Of a DNA stretch of 64,000 nt, positions 12,659 to 24,345 are shown piece by piece. The notes under the pieces were generated by a model. That model did not search any database and was not told the DNA's origin. It saw only the letters and a program-made list of their open reading frames with translations. Numbering within the stretch: the stretch's first letter is position 1; the number at the start of each line of letters is the position of its first letter. The stretch is from Acorus gramineus (Eukaryota > Streptophyta > Magnoliopsida > Acorales > Acoraceae). Made by a program: the position numbers and the translations under genes. Location: positions 3,850,015 through 3,914,014 of the forward strand of contig CM060850.1 of the NCBI GenBank assembly GCA_030737835.1, written 5' to 3'.

Positions 12659-13040
12659 TCTTCTTCATGGTTATTATTAAAATTATAACATGTTTAATGA
12701 AAATAATTTTATGTTACATTTGGAATGGATACATACATAGGCCTGAATTCATCCCATCTCATATATATATACATATTTATTTATTATTTTTAGAAACTAT
12801 CTCTTTTTCCAATGTATTGATTTGTCCCTTCCAAGAATCGTCAAACTGACGACGAAGAGTGTCCGTCTCTCTGCCTGACTCACGCGGAAGTTCAACCAAC
12901 GCGTTGGAATGACGAAAACACCCTCCTTAGTCCAAGCATCTCATCCTTGTATGCTCAAAAATACCATGGGTAATATGGTATTAAAACATAAAACCCCAGC
13001 CTTGTCAGGTCAGACTTCAAGGGGGAGGAACCGATCCGCC
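12659..13040. other. Upstream region of the ROH1-like gene
   Basis: AT-rich up to about 12840, then mixed-composition DNA leading to the promoter. No other gene is seen. Confidence 0.5.
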
Positions 13041-13049
13041 ATTGCCGCA

Positions 13050-13061
13050 CCATATATATAA
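13050..13061 (+). promoter_or_regulatory. TATA box of the ROH1-like gene
   Basis: The sequence catatatataac lies about 75 bp upstream of the ATG at 13130, a normal distance for a plant core promoter with a short leader. Confidence 0.5.
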
Positions 13062-13129
13062 CACTCCAACACTCCTCCGAAACATCTCCTCAAAATACGA
13101 TATCGACGGGCCATATCGCATCATCTGCT

Positions 13130-14278
13130 TTGATGTCGTTTTTAGGCCGTTCAGTGATGAGCATTCGCCGGAACCAAGTGGCCTCCATGGAAGACCCCAA
13201 CCACGGCGGTGGCGGAGAAGACCTTGACCTCTTCCAGAAGCACCTGACCGACCGCCTCCTCTCCCTCCTCGGAGACGGCGATGGCGGCGGCGGATACACC
13301 CTCCTCACTCTTCCATGGCTCCACAAGCTCCTCGACGCCTTCCTCCTCTCCGTCGAGGAATTCAAGGCGACTTCCTCGCCGTCCATCCACCACGACCGTC
13401 CGATCGTGGAGTTTCTCGATCGGACAATCAAAGTCCTCGACGTCTGCAACGCCGTCTCCGATGCCGTCGACTCCTTCCGCCTCCTCCACCGCCAGGCGGA
13501 GATCGCCGTCTCCGCGCTCGATCGGAAGGTCCTCTTGGAAGGCCAGTTCGTGCGCGCGCGGCGGGCGCTGTCGACGCTTCTCCTGTCGGTGGCCCCAGGC
13601 GAGAGAGACGGGATCCGGTGCGCCGAGCGGAATCGGTCATTCGGACGGTCTAAACTGGCGACCACTTCGATTCAGGACCGGGGGAGCGGCGGACGATATC
13701 TCCGGTCCATCTCGTGCGTAGCCGGGAGGACGTGGTCGCCGGGGAAGCACGTGCAGGCGATGTCGGCCAATCTCGCCCCGCCGCGTGGCGGGATCGCCTC
13801 CGCAGATGCGGCGGCTTACGGGATGAGTTCGTTCTTGGTGTTCGTCGCGTGGACCCTCGTCGCGGCTTTCTTCCCAGCTCAGAACCGCGGGCCGGCATCG
13901 CTCGCGTGTCCGCCGCGGCATCTGGCGTGGTCGGAGCCGTTGATGAGGCTGCAAGAGAAAATCGCCGATGAGTGGAGGAAGAGGGAGAAGAAGGGTTCGT
14001 CCAATTCGTCTTCGTCGTTGGGGCTGTTGGTGGAGGTGCAGAGATTGGAAAAGTGCGCGAGGGGTTTGGTGTCTTCGGATCGCAATCAGACAGAGGAGAT
14101 CGGGGCGTTTGTTGACGAGCTCGCGGAGGCCTGCAGGGGATTGGATGAGGGGCTCCCCCCTCTGCAGAGGCAAGTGAGGGAGGTGTTCCACCGGATCGTG
14201 CGTTGCAGGGCGGTGCTCCTTGATTGCTTGAACCAGAGGAATCGGTCGGCTACTACTGCCCAATCAACTGGTTCGTAG
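13130..14278 (+). CDS. ROH1/BYPASS1-like protein (DUF793 family)
   Basis: Intronless gene of 382 residues. The N-terminus FLGRSVMSIRRNQVASME, followed by DLDLFQKHLTDRL, LPWLHKLLDAFL and TIKVLDVCNAVSDAVDSFR, is typical of the plant ROH1/BPS1-like family. A hydrophobic segment at about residues 232-250 (SSFLVFVAWTLVAAFF) could be a membrane anchor. Known members include Arabidopsis ROH1, which binds the exocyst subunit Exo70A1, and BPS1, which limits a root-derived signal; which role applies here is not known. The ATG at 13130 is followed at once by a second Met codon. The gene is much more GC-rich than its surroundings, so all other frames are open as well. The C-terminus (NRSATTAQSTGS) is intact and no frameshift is visible. 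Confidence 0.9.
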   Translation: MMSFLGRSVMSIRRNQVASMEDPNHGGGGEDLDLFQKHLTDRLLSLLGDGDGGGGYTLLTLPWLHKLLDAFLLSVEEFKATSSPSIHHDRPIVEFLDRTIKVLDVCNAVSDAVDSFRLLHRQAEIAVSALDRKVLLEGQFVRARRALSTLLLSVAPGERDGIRCAERNRSFGRSKLATTSIQDRGSGGRYLRSISCVAGRTWSPGKHVQAMSANLAPPRGGIASADAAAYGMSSFLVFVAWTLVAAFFPAQNRGPASLACPPRHLAWSEPLMRLQEKIADEWRKREKKGSSNSSSSLGLLVEVQRLEKCARGLVSSDRNQTEEIGAFVDELAEACRGLDEGLPPLQRQVREVFHRIVRCRAVLLDCLNQRNRSATTAQSTGS

Positions 14279-17200
14279 CTCTAAAAGCTCTTGACTTGGA
14301 TTTTTCTTCTTGGTTTTTTTTTAGATGTGAAGTTAGTTTAGAAATTAGGAGGGAATTGTAAATTTTGTGGCTGAGTTTTTTTAGTATATGTTGTTGTTCT
14401 TGTTATGTTTGTGGTATCAAAATCTGTGAATGAAGAATTGGGGAAGAGCTTCACTTTCCTTTTTTTAAAATATTTTTGTTCTATTTGTGCATCTTTGGCG
14501 CCATAAGAGTAAAGAATTAACTTGTGTCACAATGTGCTGTTCATCTTTGGTTTAGAAACCGAATTCAGTTGCAGTGGTTTGGGTTGATTTCAGAACAAAC
14601 ACACTTATGGAGAAAATGATACAAGATTTGCCTTGTGACCAATGTGATGAGTGAGATTCTTACTGCAATCCTTGTCCTACAATTGTGCTTTTACTTTTTT
14701 TATCATAGCAAAATACTCATCAGTTGTGATTGTATTTTAGGAATTATGGTATTGCAAAACAGCTGCACTGGTGATGGTGCTGTTGGTTTTTTAATGAGTT
14801 TCTGGGGATATGATCTAGGTTTAATAGTGCCTTGGTTTATGCACAACAGCATCTTTTGAGTGAAAATTGAAAATTAGATGTTGGGGAGCCAATCTTTGCC
14901 ACCATTGATTTTTAACTATTAATTGGTGGTTCATGAAAGTCCTTTCGTAAAATAAAATCTGAGACTTGATGCTGGCTTTCTCCATGTGGGAACAGAGAGG
15001 GTTGTATAGAGTTTTACCTTTTTTGGACTAAAACTATGTACACAAGTTGTGAATTAGTTCATGGATTTCTTGGTGTGTGCCAGTTGTACGCAATACTAAA
15101 AGCACACAGATATATTGGCCATATTCATATGGAATGAAGTCCTTCCACCTAATCTTCATGGTTGCCTGCTAGATTCAAATGTGTGCAGCCAGGACAGGAA
15201 GACACCCTGAATCCAGATAAAGTTGGGCGTTTGTGTCTTAGACTAATTTTTTTTCTATTTGTTGTCATTATTGTATTACAGAATTTCATGGGAATCCTCG
15301 TATACAGAGAGGCAATGTACTTAGATTCCTGTGTTTACTAACTTCTGCCAGATAAGAAACTCTCACATTTAGTTGGTCTTTAGAGCCTGCTGCTTTTCTC
15401 TTGGGGTAATTGCACTAAAATAATTATAAAGGAACACTTGGTACCTTAATATGGGAAATTACACAAGAAGTTGAATGCTGGTAATTTTTTCGTTGGACTA
15501 GTAACTCACAAGTTCTTTCTACTTTTATTAATTATAATTAAAAGATGATTGCTGCTATCTCAATATGTAGAATGAGAAAGACTTCTCATTTTATTGTGGT
15601 GGCATTTTCTTATATCTAATTCTAATACTGATCGTGGTGTCTTAGCCATAAAGATTGTATTCTGATGTACTCATGAAGTATCATCTGTAAGTTTCCTCCT
15701 ATCTCAAGTGTAATACATGATCATGTAACGAAGCATGGTTATGACATTTTACAAACGGGTCCTTTTTTCTAGCAAGATGTCTTTTACAATTATTGTAATA
15801 AATGTCCAGTGAAGGGCCATTTTCTTGTACTCCAATTATTTATTTATTTTGGTTATATCCTAATTTGATTTGTAAAAATTTTCATTTTCTTATACCAGTT
15901 ATCCATCAATTTTATCTTCCTAAAAATTTCTTCCAAAATGATGCTGGCTTTAGATTTTGGATCGCCATTTTCCATACTACTGAACATAATTATTGAACTC
16001 TGAAAAAAGTGTATACTAAAATTTATGGTTTCAGATGCTCTTGCAAGATAAACAATCTATCCTACATTACTAATTGAATACATTTGGCATGTGCATCAAC
16101 CTTATAGTCGAGATTCTGACTTAGCTATGGAGTCCTTATCCATAGCCCAGAAAACCAACCATATAATCATGTCTCCCCTCTCAGAACAGTCAGGATCAGT
16201 TTTGTGGCCTTAAAAGGCTTTGATATTAAGGCTGTCTAGGCTTTAGGAAAAGAAAAAGTGGATAACAATGGGACAAAAATACGATGGTCATTGTAATAAA
16301 TGTAACCATTTTTAATAGGATAGAAAAATGGTTAAATGTTTTGAGGTGCTTACCATATCTATACTTCACCCATCACAAGATCGAGATGAGTAAATCCTTA
16401 TAACATATAAAGGTGGAGTCAGTGGGATCTGATGGAGCAGGCCATGGCACCATGCAGAATTGCTCTGCTCAACTTATGATATGAAGCTTTAGGGCAACCA
16501 TGATGATATACACCAGCCTTCCATCACTGGAATTGTGGAGTGGCAACGTCTTCTGATCTGAGATTTTGTCATCTGCAAATGTTGGTGGTCCACTCTTAAA
16601 AAGGGTTCTTCTACTACTTTCATATCAAGGGTGGGATGAGATCACAGTGGTTGCTGCAATCCAACTAGCATGCATGAAAGGTAATTTCGCATTTTCCATA
16701 AGAATATCTTGAAAGTTACTCAATTTTCTATAAGAATAGTAGGAAAGCAGGCTACATAACCATATGGTAACAATGTGTGTTCTTTTTCTCTGAGTGTTAA
16801 AACGTTTGCAGAAGTGGATTTAGAATCTCTTCCATCTAATGCCATGAGCATACAGGTCTTTGATGTATATTAATTATATTTTGTCCGGAAAGTGGAACAG
16901 AACAGTGGCTGTCACTCTGTCAGTTTCAAATACTAAATACAATTTGTGGTAAATCTTGAACTTGAGATTTTCAAGAACACCTTTTTTTATTGGACTAAAA
17001 CCTTTAGATGGATCTTATTGGCTCTTGGCTTGCATTTTGTGTCAAACAACTACTTATGGATTTCTTGTATGATTAATTGATTATTTTGTGTTTAGTTGTC
17101 TAATGGTGATAAATTGTTTTCTACAAATCTAGTCATCATGTGTGGCACTTGCAGTTCAGACTTCGGTTATATTGTTTTAAGTTACTCATACGATACCCTT

Positions 17201-19939
17201 TACGGGGAAATAAGTTATTCGAATGACTCTACTTCACATTTGAGTGCAAGATTATTTACCATGAGATTTTTTACTAGTAGACCATCTGATGAACAATAAT
17301 CACATAAAACTTACCAGTCTCACATTTATTTTACTGAAAGTAATATTGATATACAAATAAATAAAAAAAAGAATTTTATTTGATAAAGAAGTTCCTCAGA
17401 ACCAACATAATAAAAACGGAGTTCTTCAGTTTTTAATAAAAAAATCTATGAAATTCTTAACCAGTTGAATCTTGCTGTTGCCCACTGATACAAGTGTTCA
17501 TAAATGTGACTTATCTGTTGAATAGATTTGTGGTTCCTCAACCTATCATAAAGTTCTGGAAAAATATTTTAAAGAGTCACTGTATACAGAATCTGTCGAG
17601 TAGGTAACTGAAGCAAAGGGGAATTTCAACAATGTGATCTATCCATTCCTGTGCTTCGATTTAATTCATCCCTGCAAAGGAATTAAATGATAGATTTTGA
17701 TGGGACCCTCCAAATTTAAAGAACTTTTAAAGATGACAGAAAATCTCACTTGGTGTGACATTCAACAATAGAGAGTTTTATTCTTGAAGTTTTTTTTTAT
17801 CTAACTTATCGTGACATTCAATCACTTGTGAGATTCACCTTGTATTGATTTGTATTTTTATTGAGAGAAAGGAGCAGTTAATTCCTGCCATGAATTGTGT
17901 ACTCAAGAAGCAGCGGAGTCAGTCATAGTGAAGAAGATACAAATGTAAAATTCAGGAATCTCAGCTTTTACATCATCGGTTTTCTTCTGTATGGAAACAA
18001 GTTATATGAGTTTAGGATCTACTCAGCACATGATGAAGACATTAATAGTGCATTTCTTATAGGAGATGGAATTTTACTGATATATTATCCTTTATTATTG
18101 TGGATTTATCATTGCAGATTTACTGAAATCCTCAATTATCGAGGATAATTGGGTGTCCATCTAATTGCAAAATATAGCTGTACCTTTAATAAACGTTCAA
18201 AGATCAATTGTATGGACCGTATGAACTGTGTATACTGAACTTATTTGCTCAAAGTTTGTTGTTTTTTTTTTTTTCAAAGTATCAAATTTGTTCATATCTG
18301 GACAGCAAAAATCCAGGATTACCATTGAAGAATTGGCATACTCATGCCTTTGATATTTTCAAAGGTTTCATATAAACACATGATGAAATAATGATAAAGC
18401 AAATGCATCAATCCCTAAATCATTATATGTTCATGAATATTATTTTTCTGCTTAGACCTTGAAACCAATGAAGTGTAAAGGTCAAGGAAACAGTTAATGG
18501 TATTTCCAATTGTTTACTTATAAGCATGACAAGAGTTTACGTGCAGCCAAAAAAGTTGTCAAGAAGTGTGTAATACACTGAATACCAAACAGAGGTTACA
18601 AATCATAATTTATAAAATATTGCTGTGAATTTGAACTAGTAGCATGTAAAAAAAAATTCTAATTCATCAGCAGAAAAGATAGTCTATTACTGAATATACA
18701 ATCACTCAATGCTTAGTTGATTGTTTCTCTGTTCAGGAACATCTAAACTATCAGTACTCCCTGCAGTGACTGTCAGGCTTTCGAAAGGGATATGAGCTTT
18801 GTATACAAAGGTGGGATTTCCTTTTTAATTAAAAGTGAAGAAAGTCAGTTAATGGTTATTTCATTGGCATTTACCCATTTAATCACTTACATCTACCCAT
18901 GAATAGATATCTTATTAACAAACGCTATTTGACCACATGGATGACCAGATCTCTCTTCCACTTGTTCCTAATTTTACTGGCCCAATCTGTCAATCATGTC
19001 ATTCTTAGCAATCAATTCACTGCTAAGAAACCATGGGTGATGGCCTACTGCAGGAAGGTAAGAATAACTTGCATCTTTTACTTCTACTGATGAAATGAAA
19101 ATTTTCAATTCATCTTCATTTTTTTGTGTCCTAAAGATGCAGAGAAATCTCTGCTGAGTTTCCTTCAAACTATAATGATCAATTAGAAGAGACTGAATTT
19201 CACCAACTTGTGAGCTGTCAGCCTATTGAGTTATCATTCTATCCTGCACTATATGGATGGATCTTGACTTCCTTCAAGCATCGGCTAGTTAGTATGTCTG
19301 AGATTGATATCAATTAATCCCTCCTCACCTCCCCACCCAGTTCTTGTATTTTGTGTACCCTAACTATATTTTGGGTACACAAAACGAAGTTACCAACAAA
19401 TTTAGTGGCTGTGGGGCTATGTAGTTCAACTAACATGCCCATTTTTTCTTTTGACAATAGATCTATCAATTGCATCCTAAATAATCAGATGCACAGTTGG
19501 TTTGAGCATTAATTTGGCTGTTCAATTTTTATTCCCATGTCGCGTTGTATGTAATGATTTGCCCAGTTGGCCAAAGTTTGATCATCTTTGTAAGATCCAG
19601 ATCATGAATTATTTGGGTGTAAGATGTTTTCTATGAGATAGATATGCATCAAGTTTTGTTATTAAGTAGAACACATGATGACGACATGCAGGATGATACA
19701 GCTAATATCTGACAACTAATCTATCAAAAGTTAATTTTTTTGATTGGTACAGGCCTGGTTAGCGCATGATTCAATCATGCATATCAGAAGCGAAATTCAG
19801 GTACAGTCACAGGAATTTGTATATTGACAGTTCTGAACTGAAGAAGTCTTTAAAAAATTGTTTTTACAGGAGAAAAAAAAGTGTCTCTGGTGAGGGAATA
19901 AAACTATGAAACAGGCCAAAAATTAAGCTCTGCAGACAT
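14279..19939. other. Long intergenic region, no gene recognised
   Basis: 5.7 kb of moderately AT-rich DNA between the ROH1-like gene and the Aux/IAA gene. The first few hundred bases must include the ROH1-like 3' UTR. Open frames are below 90 codons, have no recognisable domain and lack codon bias. I found no matched exon series on either strand. Small exons of an unknown gene or a non-coding RNA cannot be excluded. Confidence 0.5.
19346..19384. repeat. Short perfect hairpin
   Basis: ttttgtgtaccc and gggtacacaaaa form a 12-bp perfect stem around a loop of about 15 nt. This is far from the nearest coding exon. Its function is unknown. Confidence 0.6.
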
Positions 19940-20742
19940 TTAGTGTGGGGTCCTATGCTTCCGTTTCCCTGGTGATTTCGCATGTGTTTTGAAGGTATTT
20001 TCTTCTGAACTTTTCATGACCCTTATCTTCCTGCATGATTGAACAAACATTCTGCAACAATAAAACATAAATTAGTAAGGTCACTACATATTTGTATAGC
20101 TTAGCAACAAAAATCATTCACACATACAAAATGAATTCATGAACAGTTGTTTTTGTAGTTAAATGTGGTTGATTGGGGATGAAACCAACAATTGAAGATT
20201 TAGTATTAACCATTATACCTGCTAGAGTACAGTAATTACATTTTCCTTGTGATTGTATTGAAAAGTGTAGATTTTTCAATAGAACTTACCCCCAAGGAAC
20301 ATCTCCCACTAGCATCCAGTCTCCTTCTGTGTCTTCATATATGTGAATGTACTCTCTACAATCTGTCTTCTCTGTAAATGAAAAACAGTTTCAGAATACA
20401 ATGAAATCTGAAATTAAATAAAAATAAAAATCATATGAATGACTCACCAGTCCCAGGATGCTCGAAGAGCCCGTTGATCGCGCTTTCGAGGTGCACGTAC
20501 CCCTCGTAGGCACACAAGTCAAGCTTCCTGAGGAATGGCACGCCATCACTGCCAACCTTCACGTAGTGAGTTAAACCATGACACTTCACTTCTCCGCACC
20601 TCTGCCGATATGAACATATGGGCGGCCACCCAATGACGCCCTGACTCTTTCTCACACGCTTTTTTGCGTGTTTTTCCGGACACCCTCCTGGGAGTCCTAA
20701 CCTGAGCTCAGTTATCTCAAGAACCTGTGCTTCACTTGCCAT
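19940..20742 (-). CDS. Aux/IAA auxin-response repressor
   Basis: Exons are 20448-20742, 20290-20371 and 19940-20051, all with GT-AG borders, giving 162 residues. Domain I is [10 protein letters not shown] (residues about 10-19), the EAR motif that recruits TOPLESS co-repressors. KKRVRK just before domain II can act as nuclear signal. Domain II has VIGWPPI, the degron bound by TIR1/AFB with auxin. The PB1 domain starts at [17 protein letters not shown]; exon 2 adds [20 protein letters not shown] with the acidic OPCA residues; exon 3 gives [17 protein letters not shown]. So degron, repression motif and both oligomerisation faces are present. The domain I-II linker is short, and the C-terminus (KRKHRTPH) is basic but unlike common family tails. 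It is expected to act in the nucleus on ARF target genes. Confidence 0.93.
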
Positions 20743-20779
20743 TCTCGATTTCTCTCTTTAGGTCTTTGAAGGTGGGAAG

Positions 20780-20787
20780 TTTATATA
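20780..20787 (-). promoter_or_regulatory. TATA box of the Aux/IAA gene
   Basis: The minus strand reads ctatataaac about 40 bp upstream of the ATG at 20742. The leader would be very short, so transcription may start slightly differently. Confidence 0.45.
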
Positions 20788-20957
20788 GGAGGGGAAATGG
20801 AAACAGCAGACAGAGAGGGGACACTGGCAGGTTCAATGTGGTACGGTCTGTAGGTTGCACCACAAACAATGGTGACAAGAGGCATTTATTATAAACTAGG
20901 CATAAATGCAGGTTTAAATTTGGGCCGTTGGATTTGGCGGGTAAGGAGGGGACAAGT

Positions 20958-21039
20958 CACGTGATTATATGGGGTCAAAAAAAACCAGCTCAAACCAATT
21001 GTTTATTTGCTTATGACCTGACAAGTTGTTTTGCACGTG
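20958..21039. promoter_or_regulatory. Two CACGTG G-boxes upstream of the Aux/IAA gene
   Basis: CACGTG occurs at 20958-20963 and 21034-21039, about 215 and 290 bp upstream of the ATG. G-boxes bind bHLH factors such as PIFs and bZIP factors, which control some Aux/IAA genes in other plants. No TGTCTC/GAGACA auxin-response element was seen nearby. Confidence 0.4.
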
Positions 21040-21399
21040 AAAAGGAGCGTGTGATTTTTTTATAATGGTGACAGGGGAAGTCCAATGGGGCAACATGTAA
21101 GCAGTGATGCAGAGGTGTTGGGTTTGCAAGTTTGGATGTAATTTTATACTATTTACACTGGATCATTGTTTGCAAGTTTGATGCATATGTGAATACACTC
21201 AGTCTGTTTTACAGTCTCATACACTATAATAACGTAATATATACTGAGCTATCATAGTGTATGTGTTCTATTATAGTGTATAATATAAAAAAATTTATCA
21301 TTTTTTCAATATAAAAAAAAATACAGTAGTGTATCAAAATATATACTTCATTTCATATAATTGCATGTACGTCAATTGAAGAGTGTATGATTTAAAAAA

Positions 21400-21499
21400 A
21401 AAAAATCAATGTGAACGACCAAAAGGACATCATTTCTAAAAAAACAAAAAACCCATGGGGGGCATTGGACCCCCCTGGCCTAAGGTGGCTCCGCCACTG
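21400..21499 (-). mobile_element. hAT-type transposon terminus (Tip100-like end)
   Basis: On the minus strand the end reads CAGTGGCGGAGCCACC, close to the known CAGGGGCGGAG end of Tip100-type hAT elements. It is followed by a C/G-rich segment and then AT-rich DNA. A possible partner end, CAGTGATGCAGAGG, lies at 21105-21118 on the plus strand, but the flanking 8-mers do not match. The full element is therefore not proven. Confidence 0.5.
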
Positions 21500-21527
21500 C
21501 ACATACACAAGTTGAAAAATTACACCA

Positions 21528-21781
21528 CTTAGGTCGCGTGTTCTTATAGGCAAAGACTTGATATGCACATTGCTGAGACAAATTTTGACATAATTTGATC
21601 AAGTTCTAATTAGAAAAGAATTCATATGTGATGCTTTGAATTTATCATTTGATTATGTTACTAAATCTGGATGTAATAACATAATATGTTTCAAATATTT
21701 AAAAAAATCAAGGATATGCATGTATTGATGAAGTTGACATATATTGACATCGAATTACTTTGTATAACATTCCCTGAGAGG
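21528..21781 (+). repeat. Duplicated locus block, copy i (left part)
   Basis: Words such as ttataggcaaagacttga, gcacattgctga, ctaattagaaaagaattc, atatgtgat, tgtaataac and aacattccctgagagg recur in the same order at 23763-24010 and 25625-25870. It is interrupted by the LINE at 21782 and resumes at 22458 (ttctcaaatttcaaccat). Confidence 0.75.
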
Positions 21782-22457
21782 TTCGAACCCACTGACTGCG
21801 CGCTGTGCAACGCCGACCCCGAGACAGTCGAGCACCTCCTTCTCAGGTGTCCTTTGGGTAGCAGACTTTGGTGCGAGCTTAGCAGGGCGACCGGCATGCG
21901 GCTTCAGTTCCAGAAGCTGTCCAAGCTTCGGGATGCGTTACAAACCCCCGCAACGTTGTCCCACCACCTGCCTGCTCAGTTCACCAGGCTCCTACTTCCC
22001 ACGGGCCTTTGGGCATTATGGCGTACTCGCAACGGAGTCCTATTCGGAGGTCAACGTCTTTATTTCAAAAATCTTTGGGACACGGCCTTGCAACTCCTAA
22101 AGGACAGGGGGAAACACTTGGTAGGGCTTAGCGGAGTGTACCATTTGGGGGGTGTGATAGGGTGCGAGGTGTAAGATGTTGTAAGATGTTCCGGTCACCA
22201 CGAGAGGGGGCCCGGTCTTGGACATAGCTTCTACCTGCGGTTTTTCTGGCTCCCACCCGGGGGGAACACTTCTTGTGCACCCGCGGCGCACGGAGCGAAT
22301 TTCCACGGTGCGAGCTTTCCAATTTTGGGTCCTTGGCCGCAGTATATACTCTTTTTTTTATTAACGTCATCTTGTCGCCACCTCCGCATTCGGATCAATT
22401 TGTAACACTCTTCTTTGTTATAAAAATGGCATAACCTTTTTCAAAAAAAAAAAAAAA
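21782..22457 (+). pseudogene. 5'-truncated LINE with zinc-binding RT C-terminus
   Basis: The open frame reads CALCNADPETVEHLLLRC, a zf-RVT motif (C-x2-C-x8-H-x4-C), then GLWALWRTRNGVLFGG and a stop at about 22172. This is the C-terminal end of plant LINE ORF2. A 3' UTR and a poly-A tract at 22443-22459 follow. The insertion is bounded by a 16-bp direct repeat (AACATTCCCTGAGAGG at 21766-21781, one mismatch at 22458-22473), so it is a complete truncated retroposition. The upstream Met of the open frame lies in host DNA and is not a real start. Confidence 0.9.
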
Positions 22458-22473
22458 AACATTCCTTGAGAGG

Positions 22474-23296
22474 GAATTTACTTAGCTACCATTGTCTCAA
22501 ATTTCAACCATAGTCGAAAAAGTATTTTCATGCACAACTTATATCATAGTTAACAAAACAATAAAAATTTCATTATTTCATTGCTCAGTATGAGTAACTA
22601 AACTACAATCAAATAAAAAATTGCTCATTCAAGTGCTTTATATCCATATTAAAATAGTTATCTATCTTGAAATAGTTTATGTCTTTACTTAAATTGAACA
22701 AAAATATATCACCTTCCCCTCTTCTCTGCTGTCCAACACATTCTCCACAAACAAGACCTTTTCGACTCCTGTGTCCTCTATCATCTCCTTCCTTTTGGCT
22801 ACTTCATTTCTATGGTAGCAAATCCCCAAGCCGCTTGGATTTGGAGGTAAACGGCGGAGGAGCGGGAGACAACTCTGGCGGTTGTTTTTTTTTTTCATCA
22901 AAAAACAATCGTCAAAGTTGTCTCCCCCTCCGCCGTTGAATCAGCTCACTAAGTTTTGGTGGAGAATGAGAGATGCAAAGGACAATAATTCACCATTGAA
23001 TCAGCTCCCAATTGATCAACAACCGAAACCCTAGAACCCACGATGATGGAGGCAAGAGGCACTCTAGGGTTTTAAGGTGAGAAGGTTGGGTAGGGTTGGA
23101 TTTATTTTGGATTGGGTTTATTATGTGCACATAATTGGGGATTGTATAAATGATTTATATTCACGCCTTAACAACATAACCGTCGCAACAAATGTGTTAT
23201 TTGGGACGAAAAATATTGTAAATAAAAGATTTATTATTTATGAGACAACAACGCCGTCATAAAAAATTATTTAAATTATATTCACTTAGAGTACAT
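22474..23296. other. Mosaic repeat region with strong hairpin
   Basis: Remains of the duplicated locus block come first (to about 22570). A more GC-rich patch at 22700-23100 contains the inverted repeat listed separately and a second small one (aaaccctag at 23025 with ctagggttt at 23064). Small open frames cross the hairpin and have no support as genes. Confidence 0.5.
22850..22937. repeat. 88-nt hairpin with ~40-bp arms
   Basis: The left arm aacggcggagg...gggagacaact...ttgtttttt pairs with the right arm aaaaaacaa...agttgtctccc...cctccgccgtt. The pairing has a 3-nt bulge and about three mismatches. The loop is a T-rich stretch plus catc. The arms are too similar for an old repeat. It could be a foldback transposon end or a small-RNA precursor. 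Confidence 0.7.
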
Positions 23297-23762
23297 ATTA
23301 AAGTACATTTTGAGGTAGCTTGTTAAAAGAGTGTTTTTTTAGGCGTTCTCAATTCGATGTACCTTTTTAAATAGCTTCTTATAGGTCCCTTTTTTTAGAC
23401 ATCCTCGCATCAAAGTACCTGTTTGGTACCTTCATGTAGGGGTGCCTTTTTAGGCATACTCGTATCGAAGTTCCTTTTTAGGTAGTTTCTAAAAAGAGTT
23501 CCTTTTCTGATATCTTTATATTGAAATACATTTTTAAGTAAGTATTTGCAGATATGATTTTTAGGCATCCTTTTATTTTAAAATGTGTTTAGATAGCTCC
23601 TTGTAGGAGTTAGGAGTTCATATTCTAGCCATCTCATATTAAAGTATATTTTAAAATAGCTTATTAAAATAACGTTTTTTTAGACGTCCTCCGTTCGAGA
23701 CACCTTTTTAAATAGCTTCTTGTATGTGCGTTTGTTGAAACATCCTCGTATCGAAGTATCGG
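23297..23762 (+). repeat. 55-bp minisatellite, about 8 diverged units
   Basis: The unit is approximately tatcgaagtacctttttagg, then tagcttcttgtaggg, then a T-rich stretch, then aggcatcctcg. Units begin near 23297, 23352, 23408, 23463, 23519, 23575, 23637 and 23693, with a partial one at 23749. The units are strongly diverged, so the array is old. It abuts a copy of the duplicated locus block at 23763. Confidence 0.75.
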
Positions 23763-24345
23763 CAAAGATTTGATCTGCACATTGCTGATGAGACAAAATT
23801 TTGACAAAATTTGATCAAGAACTAATTAGAAAAGAATTCATATGTGATACTTTGAATTTATCATTTGATTCTGTTACTGAATCTGAATGTAATAACATAT
23901 TATTTTTATTATATAACAATTTCAAGGATTATTTTTCTTCCTAATATGATATACATTGACATTGATTTACTTCTTATAACATTCCCTGGGAGGGAAATTA
24001 GCGACTGTTGTTTCAAATTCCAACCATTGTCGAAAAGTATTTTAATTTTTCTAAATATTCAGTTAAAAATTAACAATTGGATACCTCTCTTACCTTATCT
24101 ATAACCATAATAAACTTCTATTCATCCAACTATACATTTAGCATTTTTAGGATCTGAGTATTTATTTAGTTTAGATGCTATAAAAATACCATCACCATGG
24201 CCTCCTGCTGCATTGGCACACGACATAGAAAGATTAATTTTGTGTATTATGAAACAAATGATCAAAATACATGTAAAAAATAATTTAATTATTTTTATAT
24301 TCTCACTATTCTTATCCCACAAGATCTACAAATGTATAAACAGGC
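23763..24345 (+). repeat. Duplicated locus block, copy ii
   Basis: This is the most complete uninterrupted version. It runs ggcaaagatttgat, aacattccctgggaggg, tcaaattccaaccattgtcg, actatacatttagcatttttagg, catcaccatggcctcctg, gacatagaaag, tattcttatcccac. The later copies at 28866, 32580 and 39840 carry insertions that this one lacks, so it serves as an empty-site reference. Confidence 0.75.

Noticed and set aside
13151-14263. Many long open frames on both strands overlapping the ROH1-like gene
   Set aside because: They are shadow frames of GC-rich coding DNA; only the 13130-14278 frame shows family motifs.
16400-16700. Possible exon or non-coding RNA in the long gap before the Aux/IAA gene
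   Set aside because: Slightly higher GC only; no open frame, splice pattern or fold that I could support.
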